Source of the DNA: Vicingus serpentipes
Lineage (GTDB): Bacteria > Bacteroidota > Bacteroidia > Flavobacteriales_E > Vicingaceae
Direction of reading: 5' to 3'
DNA length: 64,000 nucleotides
Assembly (NCBI GenBank): GCA_024103385.1
Contig: JAGFIT010000022.1
Location: 1 to 64,000, forward strand
Of this stretch, positions 44,286 through 56,000 are shown piece after piece; position 1 is the stretch's first letter, and each line of letters opens with the position of its first letter. A program made the position numbers and the translations under genes. The notes under the pieces were generated by a model that did no database searches, had not been told where the DNA came from, and was given only the letters and a program-made list of their open reading frames with translations.

Positions 44286-45305
44286 ATGAACTCCATATTA
44301 ATTATATATACAGGAGGGACAATTGGTATGATTCAAGATGAAAAGACTGGTTCATTAAAGTCTTTTGATTTTGATTCCCTATTAAAAGAAGTCCCTGAAT
44401 TAAAAAAAATTAATGCTACCATTGATTCTATCTCTTTTGAAAACCCTATTGATTCTTCAGATATGGGGCCTGAAAATTGGTTAGAGATTGCTCAAATTAT
44501 TTTTGACAATTACAATCAACATGATGGTTTTGTAGTACTTCATGGTTCCGATACTATGTCTTACACTGCTTCAGCACTAAGTTTTATTTTAGAGAATTTA
44601 AACAAACCTGTAATTTTAACAGGATCTCAACTGCCCATTGGATCTATTAGAACGGATGCTAAAGAAAATTTACTTACAGCCATTGAAATAGCCAATACAA
44701 AGATTAATAATATTCCAACAGTACCAGAAGTTGCCGTTTATTTTGAGTACAGTCTATATCGAGGTAATCGATCCATAAAGGTTAGCGCAGAAGAATTTGA
44801 AGCATTTAAATCCCCCAATTATCCACTACTAGCTGAAGCAGGTGTTAACTTGAAATTCAATAAATCGGTTATTCATCAAACAAATGGTAAAGATTTATTT
44901 CTAAATAAAAAACTAGATAATCATATTGCTACACTTAAAATGTTTCCTGGAATTACTCAACAACAAGTAAATGCTACCTTAAGTATTCCAAATTTAAGAG
45001 CAGTTGTATTAGAGACTTTTGGTGCAGGAAACGCAACTACTGAATCTTGGTTTATCAACCTAATTGATGAAGCTATTCAAAAAGGTATTATTGTTTTAAA
45101 TATCTCACAATGTATAGGAGGAAGTGTAGATTTAGGTAAATATGCTACCAGTTCTGATTTTTTGAGAATAGGTGTAATAAATGGAAAAGATATGACTTTT
45201 GAAGCTGCTGTAACGAAGTTGATGTATCTATTGGGGACTAATTACTCTATTTCTCAAATAAAAGAGTTATTGCAACAATCCTTAAGAGGAGAAATTACTC
45301 TTTAA
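44286..45305 (+). CDS. ansA: Type I L-asparaginase
   Basis: The 339-residue enzyme has TGGTIGMIQDE near the start with the nucleophile Thr12, the second active-site block HGSDTMSYTASAL, and GSIRTDAKENL. It is of the cytoplasmic type I size and has no signal peptide. A -7 element TATATTTG (44261-44268) lies 18 bp before the ATG. Its end overlaps a convergent gene by 11 bp. Confidence 0.95.
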   Translation: MNSILIIYTGGTIGMIQDEKTGSLKSFDFDSLLKEVPELKKINATIDSISFENPIDSSDMGPENWLEIAQIIFDNYNQHDGFVVLHGSDTMSYTASALSFILENLNKPVILTGSQLPIGSIRTDAKENLLTAIEIANTKINNIPTVPEVAVYFEYSLYRGNRSIKVSAEEFEAFKSPNYPLLAEAGVNLKFNKSVIHQTNGKDLFLNKKLDNHIATLKMFPGITQQQVNATLSIPNLRAVVLETFGAGNATTESWFINLIDEAIQKGIIVLNISQCIGGSVDLGKYATSSDFLRIGVINGKDMTFEAAVTKLMYLLGTNYSISQIKELLQQSLRGEITL

Positions 45306-45747
45306 ACCCTACTAATAAAGAAACACAGCCTTGCGCTACCATTTCAGTCATCTTAGTGGTCTTTTCTTTTTCAGGGATAGTAATGTGAATAAACAGTTGT
45401 TGGGTATTTGTCACCTTAAAGTCCCAAAAAGGATTAACATCATCTTCCTCACTAGTATAAAGCACTTTCTTTTTTTTATCTAAAACTTTAAACTGAACAT
45501 TTCCAATCATTTCTTGAGAACAAATTAAAATTCGATATTCTTTCCCTGCGTTAAAAGTCATCAACACTTCGGCTGAATCCCCCTGAATCATATATGTGCT
45601 GGTTAATTGTCCGTTATGAATATATGGAGCTAAAGATGGCAAACAGTATTTTTTAGTAAACCTTTTACACTGTGCAGCACTATCAAGCGTACTTAATAGC
45701 AGCAAACTACCTATAAATACTAGAAATAATTTATTGAATAATTTCAT
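45295..45747 (-). CDS. Small secreted protein of the adhesin operon
   Basis: A 150-residue protein with a signal peptide (MKLFNKLFLVFIGSLLLL to DSAAQ). The mature part has QCKRFTKKYCLPSLAPYI, then a beta-rich stretch with DSAEVLMTFNAGKEYRILIC and WDFKVTNTQQLFIHI. I recognise no named domain. Its ATG overlaps the end of the upstream lipoprotein gene by 17 bp, so the two are surely translated together. Its end overlaps ansA by 11 bp. Confidence 0.75.
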   Translation of the reverse strand: MKLFNKLFLVFIGSLLLLSTLDSAAQCKRFTKKYCLPSLAPYIHNGQLTSTYMIQGDSAEVLMTFNAGKEYRILICSQEMIGNVQFKVLDKKKKVLYTSEEDDVNPFWDFKVTNTQQLFIHITIPEKEKTTKMTEMVAQGCVSLLVGFKE

Positions 45748-46606
45748 ATCGAATTTTTTCTATTTCTTCTACTATTTCAAATATCACCTCGTTTTCATAA
45801 GACAATGTCGCTCCTCCTTCAATAGTTGCTACACCAGCACTATTATTAACGGTAACCTCATCTTCCGTCTCTTTCACTTTCTCAAACAAAATCCTTAAAC
45901 TTTCTAATCGAATTGACAGTTTTTTTACATCCTCGTTTTCATAAGTAGAAAGTAATTCCATTAAACTCGCTAGTGAAAATTTTTGCTCTGCAATTTTTCG
46001 CATCAATTCTTCCTCTGGATTAGCTTTATTTAATGTTTTTGCCCCTATATACAATCCTTCTATCCACCCTCCAATAATGATCAATGCCGAAAGGTTATCT
46101 TGTCCATTTTCTTTCAAGTGGGCATCAACATCCCAAAAAGCATCGTTTGTAAGCCTCATTAGTGAATCTCTATTATTAATATTTTCTTCCATGCGCTCCA
46201 TCGTTTCAGCATCAAAAGCAGAAGTTATTCCTAATTCATCCGCCAATGTTTTAACACAATTCATATAAAACATAGCGTCTTGTGACTGGTCAAATATATT
46301 CACATAGCTCAAGTCTGCACCATAGACCCCAAAGTTGATTGCTTTTTGAGAACTCGTTGAATAATTACCAACATTCTGTATAGCATTTAAAATTTCTCCA
46401 TTATAATTTGCTCCTGCTTGATGAAAGATGGATGCCGTTTCCATTGGTGACGGAACTGTTTGAAAAACTGTTTGCGCTTTTCCCTGTCTTTCTGATATAA
46501 TATCATTTTCCCCCAATGTTGTTTCTGTTGCTGATTTTTGTTCTGTATTATTAGTACAAGCTACTAGTATACTCACTAGGAAAAAAACTGGGAAATATTT
46601 ATTCAT
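45731..46606 (-). CDS. Lipoprotein of the adhesin operon
   Basis: This 291-residue lipoprotein has a signal peptide ending in lipobox LVAC, then TNNTEQKS. The mature part is mostly helical (LADELGITSAFDAETM, DVDAHLKENGQDNLSALIIIGGW, KLSIRLESLRILFEKVKE). There is no named family I can recognise. It lies 81 bp after the PorP/SprF gene and overlaps the next gene by 17 bp. A partner or anchor for the adhesin system is possible. Confidence 0.75.
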   Translation of the reverse strand: MNKYFPVFFLVSILVACTNNTEQKSATETTLGENDIISERQGKAQTVFQTVPSPMETASIFHQAGANYNGEILNAIQNVGNYSTSSQKAINFGVYGADLSYVNIFDQSQDAMFYMNCVKTLADELGITSAFDAETMERMEENINNRDSLMRLTNDAFWDVDAHLKENGQDNLSALIIIGGWIEGLYIGAKTLNKANPEEELMRKIAEQKFSLASLMELLSTYENEDVKKLSIRLESLRILFEKVKETEDEVTVNNSAGVATIEGGATLSYENEVIFEIVEEIEKIRYEIIQ

Positions 46607-46687
46607 CTAATTTATTATTATTTTATTATTCCAAATATACTGATTCTTATCAGCTCTACATAAGAAATACAACTACATTATAACGAT

Positions 46688-48037
46688 TTATTTAACCAAT
46701 ACTAACAGCCATGCTCCCTTAGTTGCTTTCAAGCGAGATTCTTCCAATTTGGTTAATGCTTGCTCTTTTGTGTCAAATTTATATGTGTATACATAATTAT
46801 ATTTAGATTCTTCCGAATAAACCCAGTTCGTTTGAGAGAATCCTTTTGCGGCAATTGTTTTTACGTACTCTATCGCAAAGCCTCTCTCTAGAAAAGATCC
46901 TACAACAATATATACCCCTTTTTCAGGAAGGTGAGAATCAACATCTTTAAAATCTTCTACCGGGTTTGTAATAACTGTTATTCCATTCTCAACCACTTTA
47001 CTGTACTTGCTTTCTTCTTTCGGTTTTTCTTCTTCCACTTTCTTTTCTTCAACTTTTTCCTCCTCTATTGATTCTTCAACCTCTTCTTTTGGCTTCTCTT
47101 TCTTAACCTTTTCTGGTTTTTCTTTTTTCTCTTTTTGAGCTGAATTAGCAAACTTGAAATTAAGCATGAGCTCATGGCTTATTCCTGAATATTGGCCTAT
47201 ATCACTCGTAATAATATCATAAGAGTAACCGATGTCAAATCTTTTTAATAAGCTTATTCCTGCGTGAGCACTAACAGCATATTCATTTTTATAAGCTGCT
47301 CCCATCCAAAATTTTTTATTCCAATCTAATGTTGCACTTGCTTCATATTGCAATGGCGCATTTGGTACATACCGAATCAATGCTTGTGGTACAACAAATA
47401 CATTTTTTTCTTTAATAAGTAAAGCTCGATATTTGATAGAATTCATAAAGTGATGTGATTGAGTATAAGAAACATCTGTTCCTCCTTCATTTAAAAATGA
47501 GGCTTTATTTTGTAATATTTGGTCAACTGCAACACCAACTTGTAGTTCTCTCCATGTGAAAGATACCCCCACATTTCCATCAAAATTAGTTTTACTTTGA
47601 TCCATGGTAAGTATCGTTGGATCAGTTATTTCTTGGACAACAGTTTTAGAAAAATCCATGTTATGATTAAGAAAACGAAATGAAGCTCCAAACCTTAAAT
47701 GACTGTCGTCACTAATCGTTACTTTATATGAAGATAAAACTGATCCTCCTATTCTTTCGTTAATTCCCTTTTTATCACTAATAAATACAGCTCCTATTCC
47801 CAGTTTTTTATTAAAGAGATTGCCATCAGCGGCTACCATATTGAGTTTAGGAGCTCCTTCAAACCCAGTCCACTGAGCCCTAGAGAGCAACATGATATTA
47901 GTAAAACCCTTATCTCCGGTAAAAGCGGGGTTGTAAGTTATCGGATTGTAGAAATAATGATCATAAAGCCCAATCTGTTGCGCTCGAATGTTAGTCAGCA
48001 AAAACCCTAAAAATATGATTAATATACTTTTCTTCAT
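46688..48037 (-). CDS. PorP/SprF-family outer-membrane protein fused to a SPOR-like domain
   Basis: A signal peptide (residues 1-19, ending RAQQ) precedes a PorP/SprF beta-barrel domain (about residues 20-295; DHYFYNPITYNPAFTGDKG at its start, GYSYDIITSDIGQYSGISHELML at its end). A charged KEKKEKPEKVKK/EE linker spans about 298-345. The last 80 residues (372-449; KGVYIVVGSFLERGFAIEYV, YVYTYKFDTKEQAL) look like a SPOR domain. SprF in F. johnsoniae helps export SprB. The SPOR-type end, which binds stripped peptidoglycan in other proteins, is a variant. It lies 20 bp from the 627-residue repeat gene. Confidence 0.87.
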   Translation of the reverse strand: MKKSILIIFLGFLLTNIRAQQIGLYDHYFYNPITYNPAFTGDKGFTNIMLLSRAQWTGFEGAPKLNMVAADGNLFNKKLGIGAVFISDKKGINERIGGSVLSSYKVTISDDSHLRFGASFRFLNHNMDFSKTVVQEITDPTILTMDQSKTNFDGNVGVSFTWRELQVGVAVDQILQNKASFLNEGGTDVSYTQSHHFMNSIKYRALLIKEKNVFVVPQALIRYVPNAPLQYEASATLDWNKKFWMGAAYKNEYAVSAHAGISLLKRFDIGYSYDIITSDIGQYSGISHELMLNFKFANSAQKEKKEKPEKVKKEKPKEEVEESIEEEKVEEKKVEEEKPKEESKYSKVVENGITVITNPVEDFKDVDSHLPEKGVYIVVGSFLERGFAIEYVKTIAAKGFSQTNWVYSEESKYNYVYTYKFDTKEQALTKLEESRLKATKGAWLLVLVK

Positions 48038-48057
48038 CTAATCAACCTTCTTCTGTA

Positions 48058-49941
48058 TCACCGCAATATTTCTAATGGCCCCTTAATTACTTCAAAATCA
48101 TCTGATTTTATAATGTAATAATACGTTCCATCAGGCAACTGACCACCTCCCCAATCATTAAGATAATCCTTTTTTGAAAAAACCAAATTGCCATAAATAT
48201 TGTATACATAAACTTCTACATTTTTATACTTATCAATGTTTTCAATATACCAATAATCATTGATTCCATCTCCATTAGGAGTAAATAAATTCGTAATCAC
48301 AAGGGCTGTCTCGTTCGTTGTTGTATCAGAAACAAACACATTAACAGTATCCACATTAATACATCCATTAACATCAGTTACCATCAATATATACTCAATA
48401 GTATCTGTAGGTGAAGCAGTAGGATTAAAAATATTGGGATCATCAAGATAAGTAGGAGGTGACCAACTTGGTGTTCCCATTCCCGTTCCATTCAATACAA
48501 CAGTCTCTCCTAAAACAATTGAAACATCGTTTCCTGCCGTAACAGGAGCAACATTAAACATAGTAACTGTAATACTATTTGAAGTAAGAATGCTACATCT
48601 TCCGCTTTGAACGGTAACTCGATATTGCGTTGTTTGAGTTAAGCCACTAAACATATATGTTCCTGATGAATTATTAATTATCGACCAATTTAGCCCATTA
48701 TCAGTAGAATACTCCCAATAAAGTACATTCCCTACATAACCTGTTAAGGTTAAAGTTCCTTGATTCAATACAGGGCAAACAGTAGTGTCTTGAGTAAGGG
48801 TTCCTGCAATAGTTTCTGGGTCTGCAAAAACCGTATCAATGTTTGTGTATGCAACAGGACAAACACCACTCTGAACTCTTACTCTATACAACCTGGTTTG
48901 CAGAAGACTTGAATAATTTTCTGTGGTAGTGGAGTTTGCTATCTTTACCCATGTTGTTCCTCCATCAACAGAATACTCCCAATCAATTATTCCTCCCACA
49001 TTTCCTGTTAAAGTTAAGGTTCCTGAAGCAACGTTAGGAGAACAATAAACTCCTCCGCCAGATATAGTTCCTGCAACTGTTCCTTGATCTACCATTATTG
49101 TTTTTATTGCCGTTGTATCATCACAATTTGAGTTTCCAACTATAGCTCGATACCACGTTTCTTGTGTTAAATTGGAGTATGATAGAGTTGTACTAGTATT
49201 AGAAATTGGAACCCATGTACTTCCGCTATTAATAGAATATAACCATCCTAAAACAGGGGCATTATTTCCCGTAAGTGTTAATGTTCCCGAATTATTTCCA
49301 GCGCAAACAGCTCCTGATCCATTAATTATGCCTGCTATTATAGGCCCATCTACCACCACAGTATCTACATTAGAAACGGCTTGTGGGCAGGTACCACTTT
49401 GCACTACCGCTCGGTACTGTGTAGTTTGTGTAATACCTGAATAATTATGTGTAGTAGTTGTGTTAGAAATAGAATACCACATCGCTCCTCCATCGGTAGA
49501 GTACTCCCAGTAAAGTATATTTCCAACACTTCCAGATAATGTTAAAGTTCCAGACACAGGTGATGTACAATAAATTCCTCCGCCATTTAATGTTCCTGGA
49601 ACGGTAGGAGAATATATATTTATACATGCTATAGTAGATGTGTCTGGAGGAAAAGATCCGTCTTTTACTATCGCTCTATAACACGTTGTTTGACTTAAAT
49701 TAAAATAGGTTTGTACGGCATTTGTGTTGGGAATATTAATCCAACTCAACCCTCCATTGGTAGAAAGCTCCCAGTTTAAGATAGAACCATTATGTCCTGT
49801 TAAATTTAAAAACCCTGAATTAGTCGTAGAACAATAACTGGTACCTCCATTAGTAGTTCCCCCTACAGATACTGAAAAAACACTAAAAGGAAGTACTAGA
49901 AAGATAAAGAGTAATGAAATAATTTTTATACGCTTTTCCAT
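48058..49941 (-). CDS. 627-residue secreted repeat protein with a gliding-motility C-terminal domain
   Basis: After a signal peptide (to about residue 25) come five units of about 85 residues, each with GxLTLTGxxGxxLxWEYSTDGGxxW and TTQYRAxVQSGxCP. One Ig-like unit follows (NPTASPTDTIEYILMVTDVNGC). The CHU_C-type domain occupies the last 90 residues (VITNLFTPNGDGINDYWYI, YVYNIYGNLVFSKKDY). It is a T9SS cargo. The WEYSTDGG repeat is different from those in its larger neighbour. It sits between the giant adhesin (72 bp) and the PorP/SprF gene (20 bp). Confidence 0.9.
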   Translation of the reverse strand: MEKRIKIISLLFIFLVLPFSVFSVSVGGTTNGGTSYCSTTNSGFLNLTGHNGSILNWELSTNGGLSWINIPNTNAVQTYFNLSQTTCYRAIVKDGSFPPDTSTIACINIYSPTVPGTLNGGGIYCTSPVSGTLTLSGSVGNILYWEYSTDGGAMWYSISNTTTTHNYSGITQTTQYRAVVQSGTCPQAVSNVDTVVVDGPIIAGIINGSGAVCAGNNSGTLTLTGNNAPVLGWLYSINSGSTWVPISNTSTTLSYSNLTQETWYRAIVGNSNCDDTTAIKTIMVDQGTVAGTISGGGVYCSPNVASGTLTLTGNVGGIIDWEYSVDGGTTWVKIANSTTTENYSSLLQTRLYRVRVQSGVCPVAYTNIDTVFADPETIAGTLTQDTTVCPVLNQGTLTLTGYVGNVLYWEYSTDNGLNWSIINNSSGTYMFSGLTQTTQYRVTVQSGRCSILTSNSITVTMFNVAPVTAGNDVSIVLGETVVLNGTGMGTPSWSPPTYLDDPNIFNPTASPTDTIEYILMVTDVNGCINVDTVNVFVSDTTTNETALVITNLFTPNGDGINDYWYIENIDKYKNVEVYVYNIYGNLVFSKKDYLNDWGGGQLPDGTYYYIIKSDDFEVIKGPLEILR

Positions 49942-50013
49942 AATTAATGAAGTAAAAATATTAATTTTTTGTGGGGAAAATAATATTGCTTATTTCTTTA
50001 TGAATTAAAGAAG

Positions 50014-53000
50014 TTATTTTATCAGCGTAACACGACCAATCTTCGCATGATCCTCTCCATGGACATCTCTAAAAAATAAATGCCAAACATATACTTCTTC
50101 CTCCACTATTGACCCCTTATAAGTTCCGTCCCAAGGTTCAAATTTAGTATGTGTTTCAAAAAACAATTCTCCCCAACGATCAAATATTAAGAAGGTATAA
50201 TTATCATCTAATATTCCATACCCTTTTGGTCCAAACCCATCATTTATTCCATCTCCGTCTGGTGTAAAAGAATTAGGAATAAATAATGCCCAATCTTCTT
50301 TTATCATTAACAATTTCGTAATGGTGTCTTTACATCCATTGATGTCCACTACTTCTAACTGTATCACGTGTGTCCCAGCAACAACAGGAAAAGTATATTC
50401 TGGATGTTGTTTTAGACTTATAGCTAATCCTCCAAAATCCCACTCCCATGATACAATATTAAATGAGGTTCCTATTTCAAAATAAGATTTATCCTTAAAT
50501 TGAATAGTATTATCAACTATTGTTGTTGGGTTAGGTGTCATAACGAAATCTGCAATAGGTTGAGGAAAAACATGTATATAATCCATGCTATCAACTATAG
50601 TTGAGCATCCATCCAAACTAACGATTAATAAACTTACATCAAACCATCCATGTTTAATATAGGTGTGATGTACAGAATCAAGAGCTGTGCTACTAATAGG
50701 GGTGTTGTCTCCAAAATTCCAATAATACCTGCTAACATTAGAGCTAACAGCCTCAAACAAAACATCTAAAGGGCTACACCCTTCTTTAGGGTAAGCAAGA
50801 ATTGCTCCTGATGGGGCTGGTTTAACAAAAACATAAGCTGTATCATAAGCAGGACTTGAACAACCATCATTTAAAGTAATAATAAATGTAAGTAAGGAAT
50901 CGTTAAGATTCGTACTTACCGTTTGCCCTTGCGTATTCACGCCATTATCCCAACTATAAGTATATGTGCCACTTCCTCCTTGAGGAATTGCGTTGATCAA
51001 TGCATTGTCACCACCACAAACTGTTGCATCAGATGCTGTTATAGACAATGGCGGTCCTACTTTCACCCTAACATTTTGAGGAGCAACATTACAGCCATTT
51101 GCATCTACAGCTCCAACAGAATAAAAAGTTGTTATCGTTGGAGATACCTGATGAGGTCCTGGCCCAGTTGCAGTTACCCCCCCCCAACTATAAGTATAAG
51201 GAGATATTCCTCCTATCACACTGGCTGACATTGTAGCTGTATCTCCATAACAGATAGAATCACCAAAAACGGTCAACACCATTAAATCAGGTTCGTTAAC
51301 AGTAATGCTATCTGTTACAGAACAACCGTTATTGTCTGTAACTACAACCGAATAGTTCCCTTTCATTAAACCCGTAATTGTTGTATTTCCTTGAGAAACA
51401 AAACCCCAATCGTAAATGTACGGAGCTTGTCCTACTGTTGTATTCATATAAACATTGGCTCTTCCTGTATTTCCTCCATAACAGAGAACGTCCACTACAG
51501 AAATACTATCTATAATTGGGTTATTATAAACAGTAACATAAGAAGTATCATATGCTGGAGATGAGCATCCATCATTTACAGTAACAACATATTTGATAGG
51601 TAGCGGAGAAAAAGATGGACCAACTAATTGAGAGGCCGTATTAACTCCATTATCCCAACTATAAGTATGTGGATCACCATTGCCTCCTAAAGAACTAGCG
51701 CTAATTGTTCCGCTATCTCCATCACAAATAGCTATATCTGTTGCTGCAACAACTAATGGATCTGTTACAGTTACCGTTATACTTAATGGTCCTGCAGCAC
51801 AATTATTAGCATCGGTAACATCTACTATATAAGTAGTGGTTGTAGTTGGAAACACATCATGCACACCTGGTCCAGACAAAGGTGGGCCTCCTGTCCATGT
51901 ATAGGTATACGGAAGAGTACCTCCTGTAGCTTGTCCATAGATTTGTGCAGTATCTCCATGACAAATTGTAATTCCATCACTCACCTCTAATTCAAGTAAC
52001 ACTGGTTCATCAACAGCAATGTTCCCACCAGCTGTACAGCCATTACTATCTGTTACAATAACTGAATAAATACCCTTTGATAAACCACTTATATTCTGAA
52101 ATATTTGTGAAGTTGGTGCCCAAGCATAAGTAAAAGGAGGTGTACCAGTTCCATTTGTTAAGTAAACAGATGCTGTACCTGTACTCCCTCCATAACATAA
52201 TACAGGTGTAGATGTTACACTATCAATTTCAGGCCCTGGACTATCTGTAATTGTATAATTTTCAGTAATACTACAGCCATTATTATCTACTACATTGACC
52301 GTATAATTACCTGCAAATAAACTTGCTGCAACAGCGGTTGTTTGTAGTCCTGGATCATTCCATTGATAACTATATGGCAACGTTCCTCCTGACACAGTAA
52401 TTGATGCATTCCCATTATTCATACTACATGTCGCATCCTCAAATGAAGGATTTCCTGTTAACAATGGTGGTTCTGTTAATACCCAGTTTTCATCTGTTGT
52501 ACAACCATTTTGATCTACTACCTGTAGCGCGTAATTTCCAGCTGCTAAAGTATTTGCTGTAGGTGCCGAACTAACATTTGGCGTCCAGTTAAAAATGTAA
52601 AATGGTGTTCCTCCTGTAACACTCACAAAGATGCTTCCCGTGTTATCCTGAAAACATTTTAAGTGTTCAAAACTATTACTATCTATTACTAATTCATCAG
52701 GTTGAGTAATAATTACGGAATCCTTTACTTGGCAATTATTATCATCGGTTACAGTAACCATATAATCTCCATCACATAGATCAATAGCATTTGCAGTGCT
52801 CTGAGTTAATGGGTCATCCCATAAAAAAGAAAGTGCACCTGTTCCTCCAATAGCTGAGGCATTAGTTGTACCATCACAAGCATTAAAACAACTCACATCA
52901 GTATGTGATGTAATCACTAAATTAATTTTTGGCGGTTCTAAAACAGTAACAGATTGGGAAACACTACATCCTGCAGAATCTATTACAGTCATAGTATGAG

Positions 53001-56000
53001 TTCCTCCTTTTAAATTAGTTGGATTCTGAACAGTTTGATTATCAGGAGTCCATAGTATAGTATACGGTGTAACCCCTCCTGTAATAGTTGTAGTTGCCGT
53101 ACCATTAGTATCTCCATAACATAATAAATCTGTATGCCCGTCAATAGTTAATGTTGGAGCAGAAAGATCATTAATATTGACCACTTCTGTTCTTAAACAA
53201 CCTACGGCATCGGTGACATCAACAGAATAAGTTCCCGCTAACACATTAGCAATACAAGATGTGTTAGAAACCGCAGAATCATTCCAAACATAAGAATATG
53301 GAGGTAAACCTCCTGAAGGAGTAACACAAGCACCCCCATTTGCTTGTCCACAGTTAGAAACGTTAGTAGATTGAACAGTTATTAAAATTGGCAAAGATTC
53401 AATAAGGGTAATAGTATCTGTTACTGAACAACCATTAGCATCAGTTATTTCAGCAATATTTTGTCCTGGACATAAATCTACAGGGTTATTGGTAGTTTGA
53501 AGTCCAGGCATCCATACAAATGAATAAGGAGCTGTTCCGCCACTAAAGGCAATATTTCCTGTTCCATCACAAATTCCATTACACTTAATATCTGTCCCAG
53601 TCACTGTCGCAATAAGTTCAGTGGGTTGTGTAATAATTACGTTAATAATAGAGGTACACCCGTTAGCGTCAGTAACTGTGGAAGTGTATGTACCTGCGCA
53701 CAAATTAGTAGCAGTAGTCACTGTATCTCCGTTACTCCAACTATATGAATAAGGTGCTGTTCCTCCAGAAGCCGTTACTTGAGCAAAACCTATACATTCC
53801 TGATAACACACTAAGTTCCCTTTAGAAGAAATATTACTTACTAGTTGAGTGGGTTCATTAATTGTAGTTACAGCTTGTGATGTACAACCATTATTATCTA
53901 CAATATTAACAGTATATGTTCCCGCACATAAAAATTTAGCGGTGTCTCTTGTTTGGTTTAATGGGTCATTCCAAGTATAAGTATATGGAGCCTGCCCATT
54001 CCCAACGATAGCAACAGCAACTCCATCACATGAACCTTGACATAAAGCATTCGTTTTCGCTATAGTTGTTGTTACTGTTGGTGGATTATTTAATGTTACT
54101 GAACGATTGATATTACACCCATTTGCATCCGTAACAGTAACGGTGTACGTTCCTGCTGTTAAATTGTTCACCGAAGCCGTTGTTGGATTCCCAGGTATGG
54201 CCCACAAATAAGTATAAGGAGGAACTCCTCCAACAGGATTCATAGAAACAGAACCGGTGCTTCCTCCAAAACATATAGGGTTTGTTCCTATGATATTTCC
54301 ATTTAAAAGTGGTGGCTCTGTAATTGTAGTATCAACAACAGCAGAACATCCATTTGCATCAGTTACTGTAAGAGAGTAAACTCCTATTGGTAAATTAACA
54401 GCCGTTGGTGTAGTTTGTCCATTACTCCATAGATAGGTATACGGTGTTGTACCCCCAGAAATCGTAGTGTAAATATTACCATTACTTCCTCCTGAACAAG
54501 AAACATTATTAACTATTTTTAGTCCAGCAACAGGACCAGCATTATCAGTGATAGTTACTGGAGCCGTTTTAGTACAGAAGTTTAAATCCGTAATAGTCAC
54601 TATGTATGTTCCTGATGCTAAATTACTCGCATTAGGTCCTGTTTGCCCATCAGACCATGACCACGAATAAGTAGGAAATCCTCCTGAACCTGTTACTGAA
54701 GCAGAGCCGTCAGCCTGTCCACAATTAGCATTCACAACAGTACTGGATATTTGCAATTCATCAGGCTGATCAATTACAGCAGAACCAGATGTAGTACAGC
54801 CATTATCGTCCGTTACTGTTACTGTGTAAGTCCCTACAGGTAATGAAGATATATTATCTGAAGTATACCCTCCTGGCATCCATAAATAAGTATAAGGAGC
54901 AGTTCCACCTATTCCTATTGCAGAAACAGATCCTGTGGAAGCCCCAAAACAACCCACGTGAATAGGGGTAACACTTGTTGATAATGGTGTTGGTTCCGTA
55001 ATCGTTTGTGAAATGGTGTCAGAACACCCTTGGCTATCAGTTATTTCTACTAAGTAGGTTCCTGGAGCAAGCCCACTAGCAGTGGGTGTATTTCCTGCAA
55101 CTGCAGGTGTCCATATGTAAGTGAAAGGAGGAACAATAGCTGGTCCAGTTAGTGCGGCAGTTATCTTTCCATCATTAGCTCCATTGCAAAGAACATCTGT
55201 ATATGAGGTAATTCTAGCGTTTCCTCCAGGATTAACCCCTACAATAATTGTATCCGTCACTGAACAACCAAGAGAATCTGTTGTAGTTACATTGTAACTA
55301 CCACCTGATAGTCCATTTTGCCAGTCAGTTGTTCCTCCAGTACTCCATAGATAAGTAAAAGGGCCTATACCGCTTGTAACAAGAACATCTGCTCTCCCAT
55401 TCGAAGCATTACAATTAGCGTTACTCGAAGTTGTTGTAGTTGTTACCCCTCCAACAGTAATACAAAATGCATAGGTTTGAGATCCTTGGTAAGGACAATT
55501 ATCATCTTGCACTGTTACTGTAAAGCAATGAGGAGTAGACCGAATATCTGCTTGCGTGGGTGTCCATGAAAAATTAGCTGTTGGCCGATTTCCTGTACCA
55601 GGCGTAAAAGTACCTCCAGCAATTCCATTATTCCATGTCAATGTTAAATTATCCCCTGCATCTGCGTCAAAAGAAGGAATGTCAAAATTAATAGGGTTTC
55701 CTACACACTCAGACAAAGAGTAGCTTCCTGTATTGTTAATCCCATTTAAATAAGGGTTGTTGTTAGAACAAGGAATTGTTCTGACTTGTATATCTCTTCT
55801 TATAGAGCCTATTAATACCCCATTTCTATATTCTTGAACTAATACGGCAAATACGGTCACTTGAATTTGATCTGGAGTTACACAAATATCTCCAGTTGCT
55901 GGATTAAAGGTTATTGGAAGACTAGTTGATAGAGGGTTAGTAGAAGAATAGGGAACAGTATATGTAACTGGCACACCCACATTATGCAAAGGTTCAGTCA

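Noticed and set aside
50923-51228. Plus-strand ORF of about 100 residues inside the giant adhesin
   Set aside because: It is a frame shadow of the repeat-rich minus-strand gene; composition is odd (many Cys, Ile, Arg) and no signal or domain is seen.
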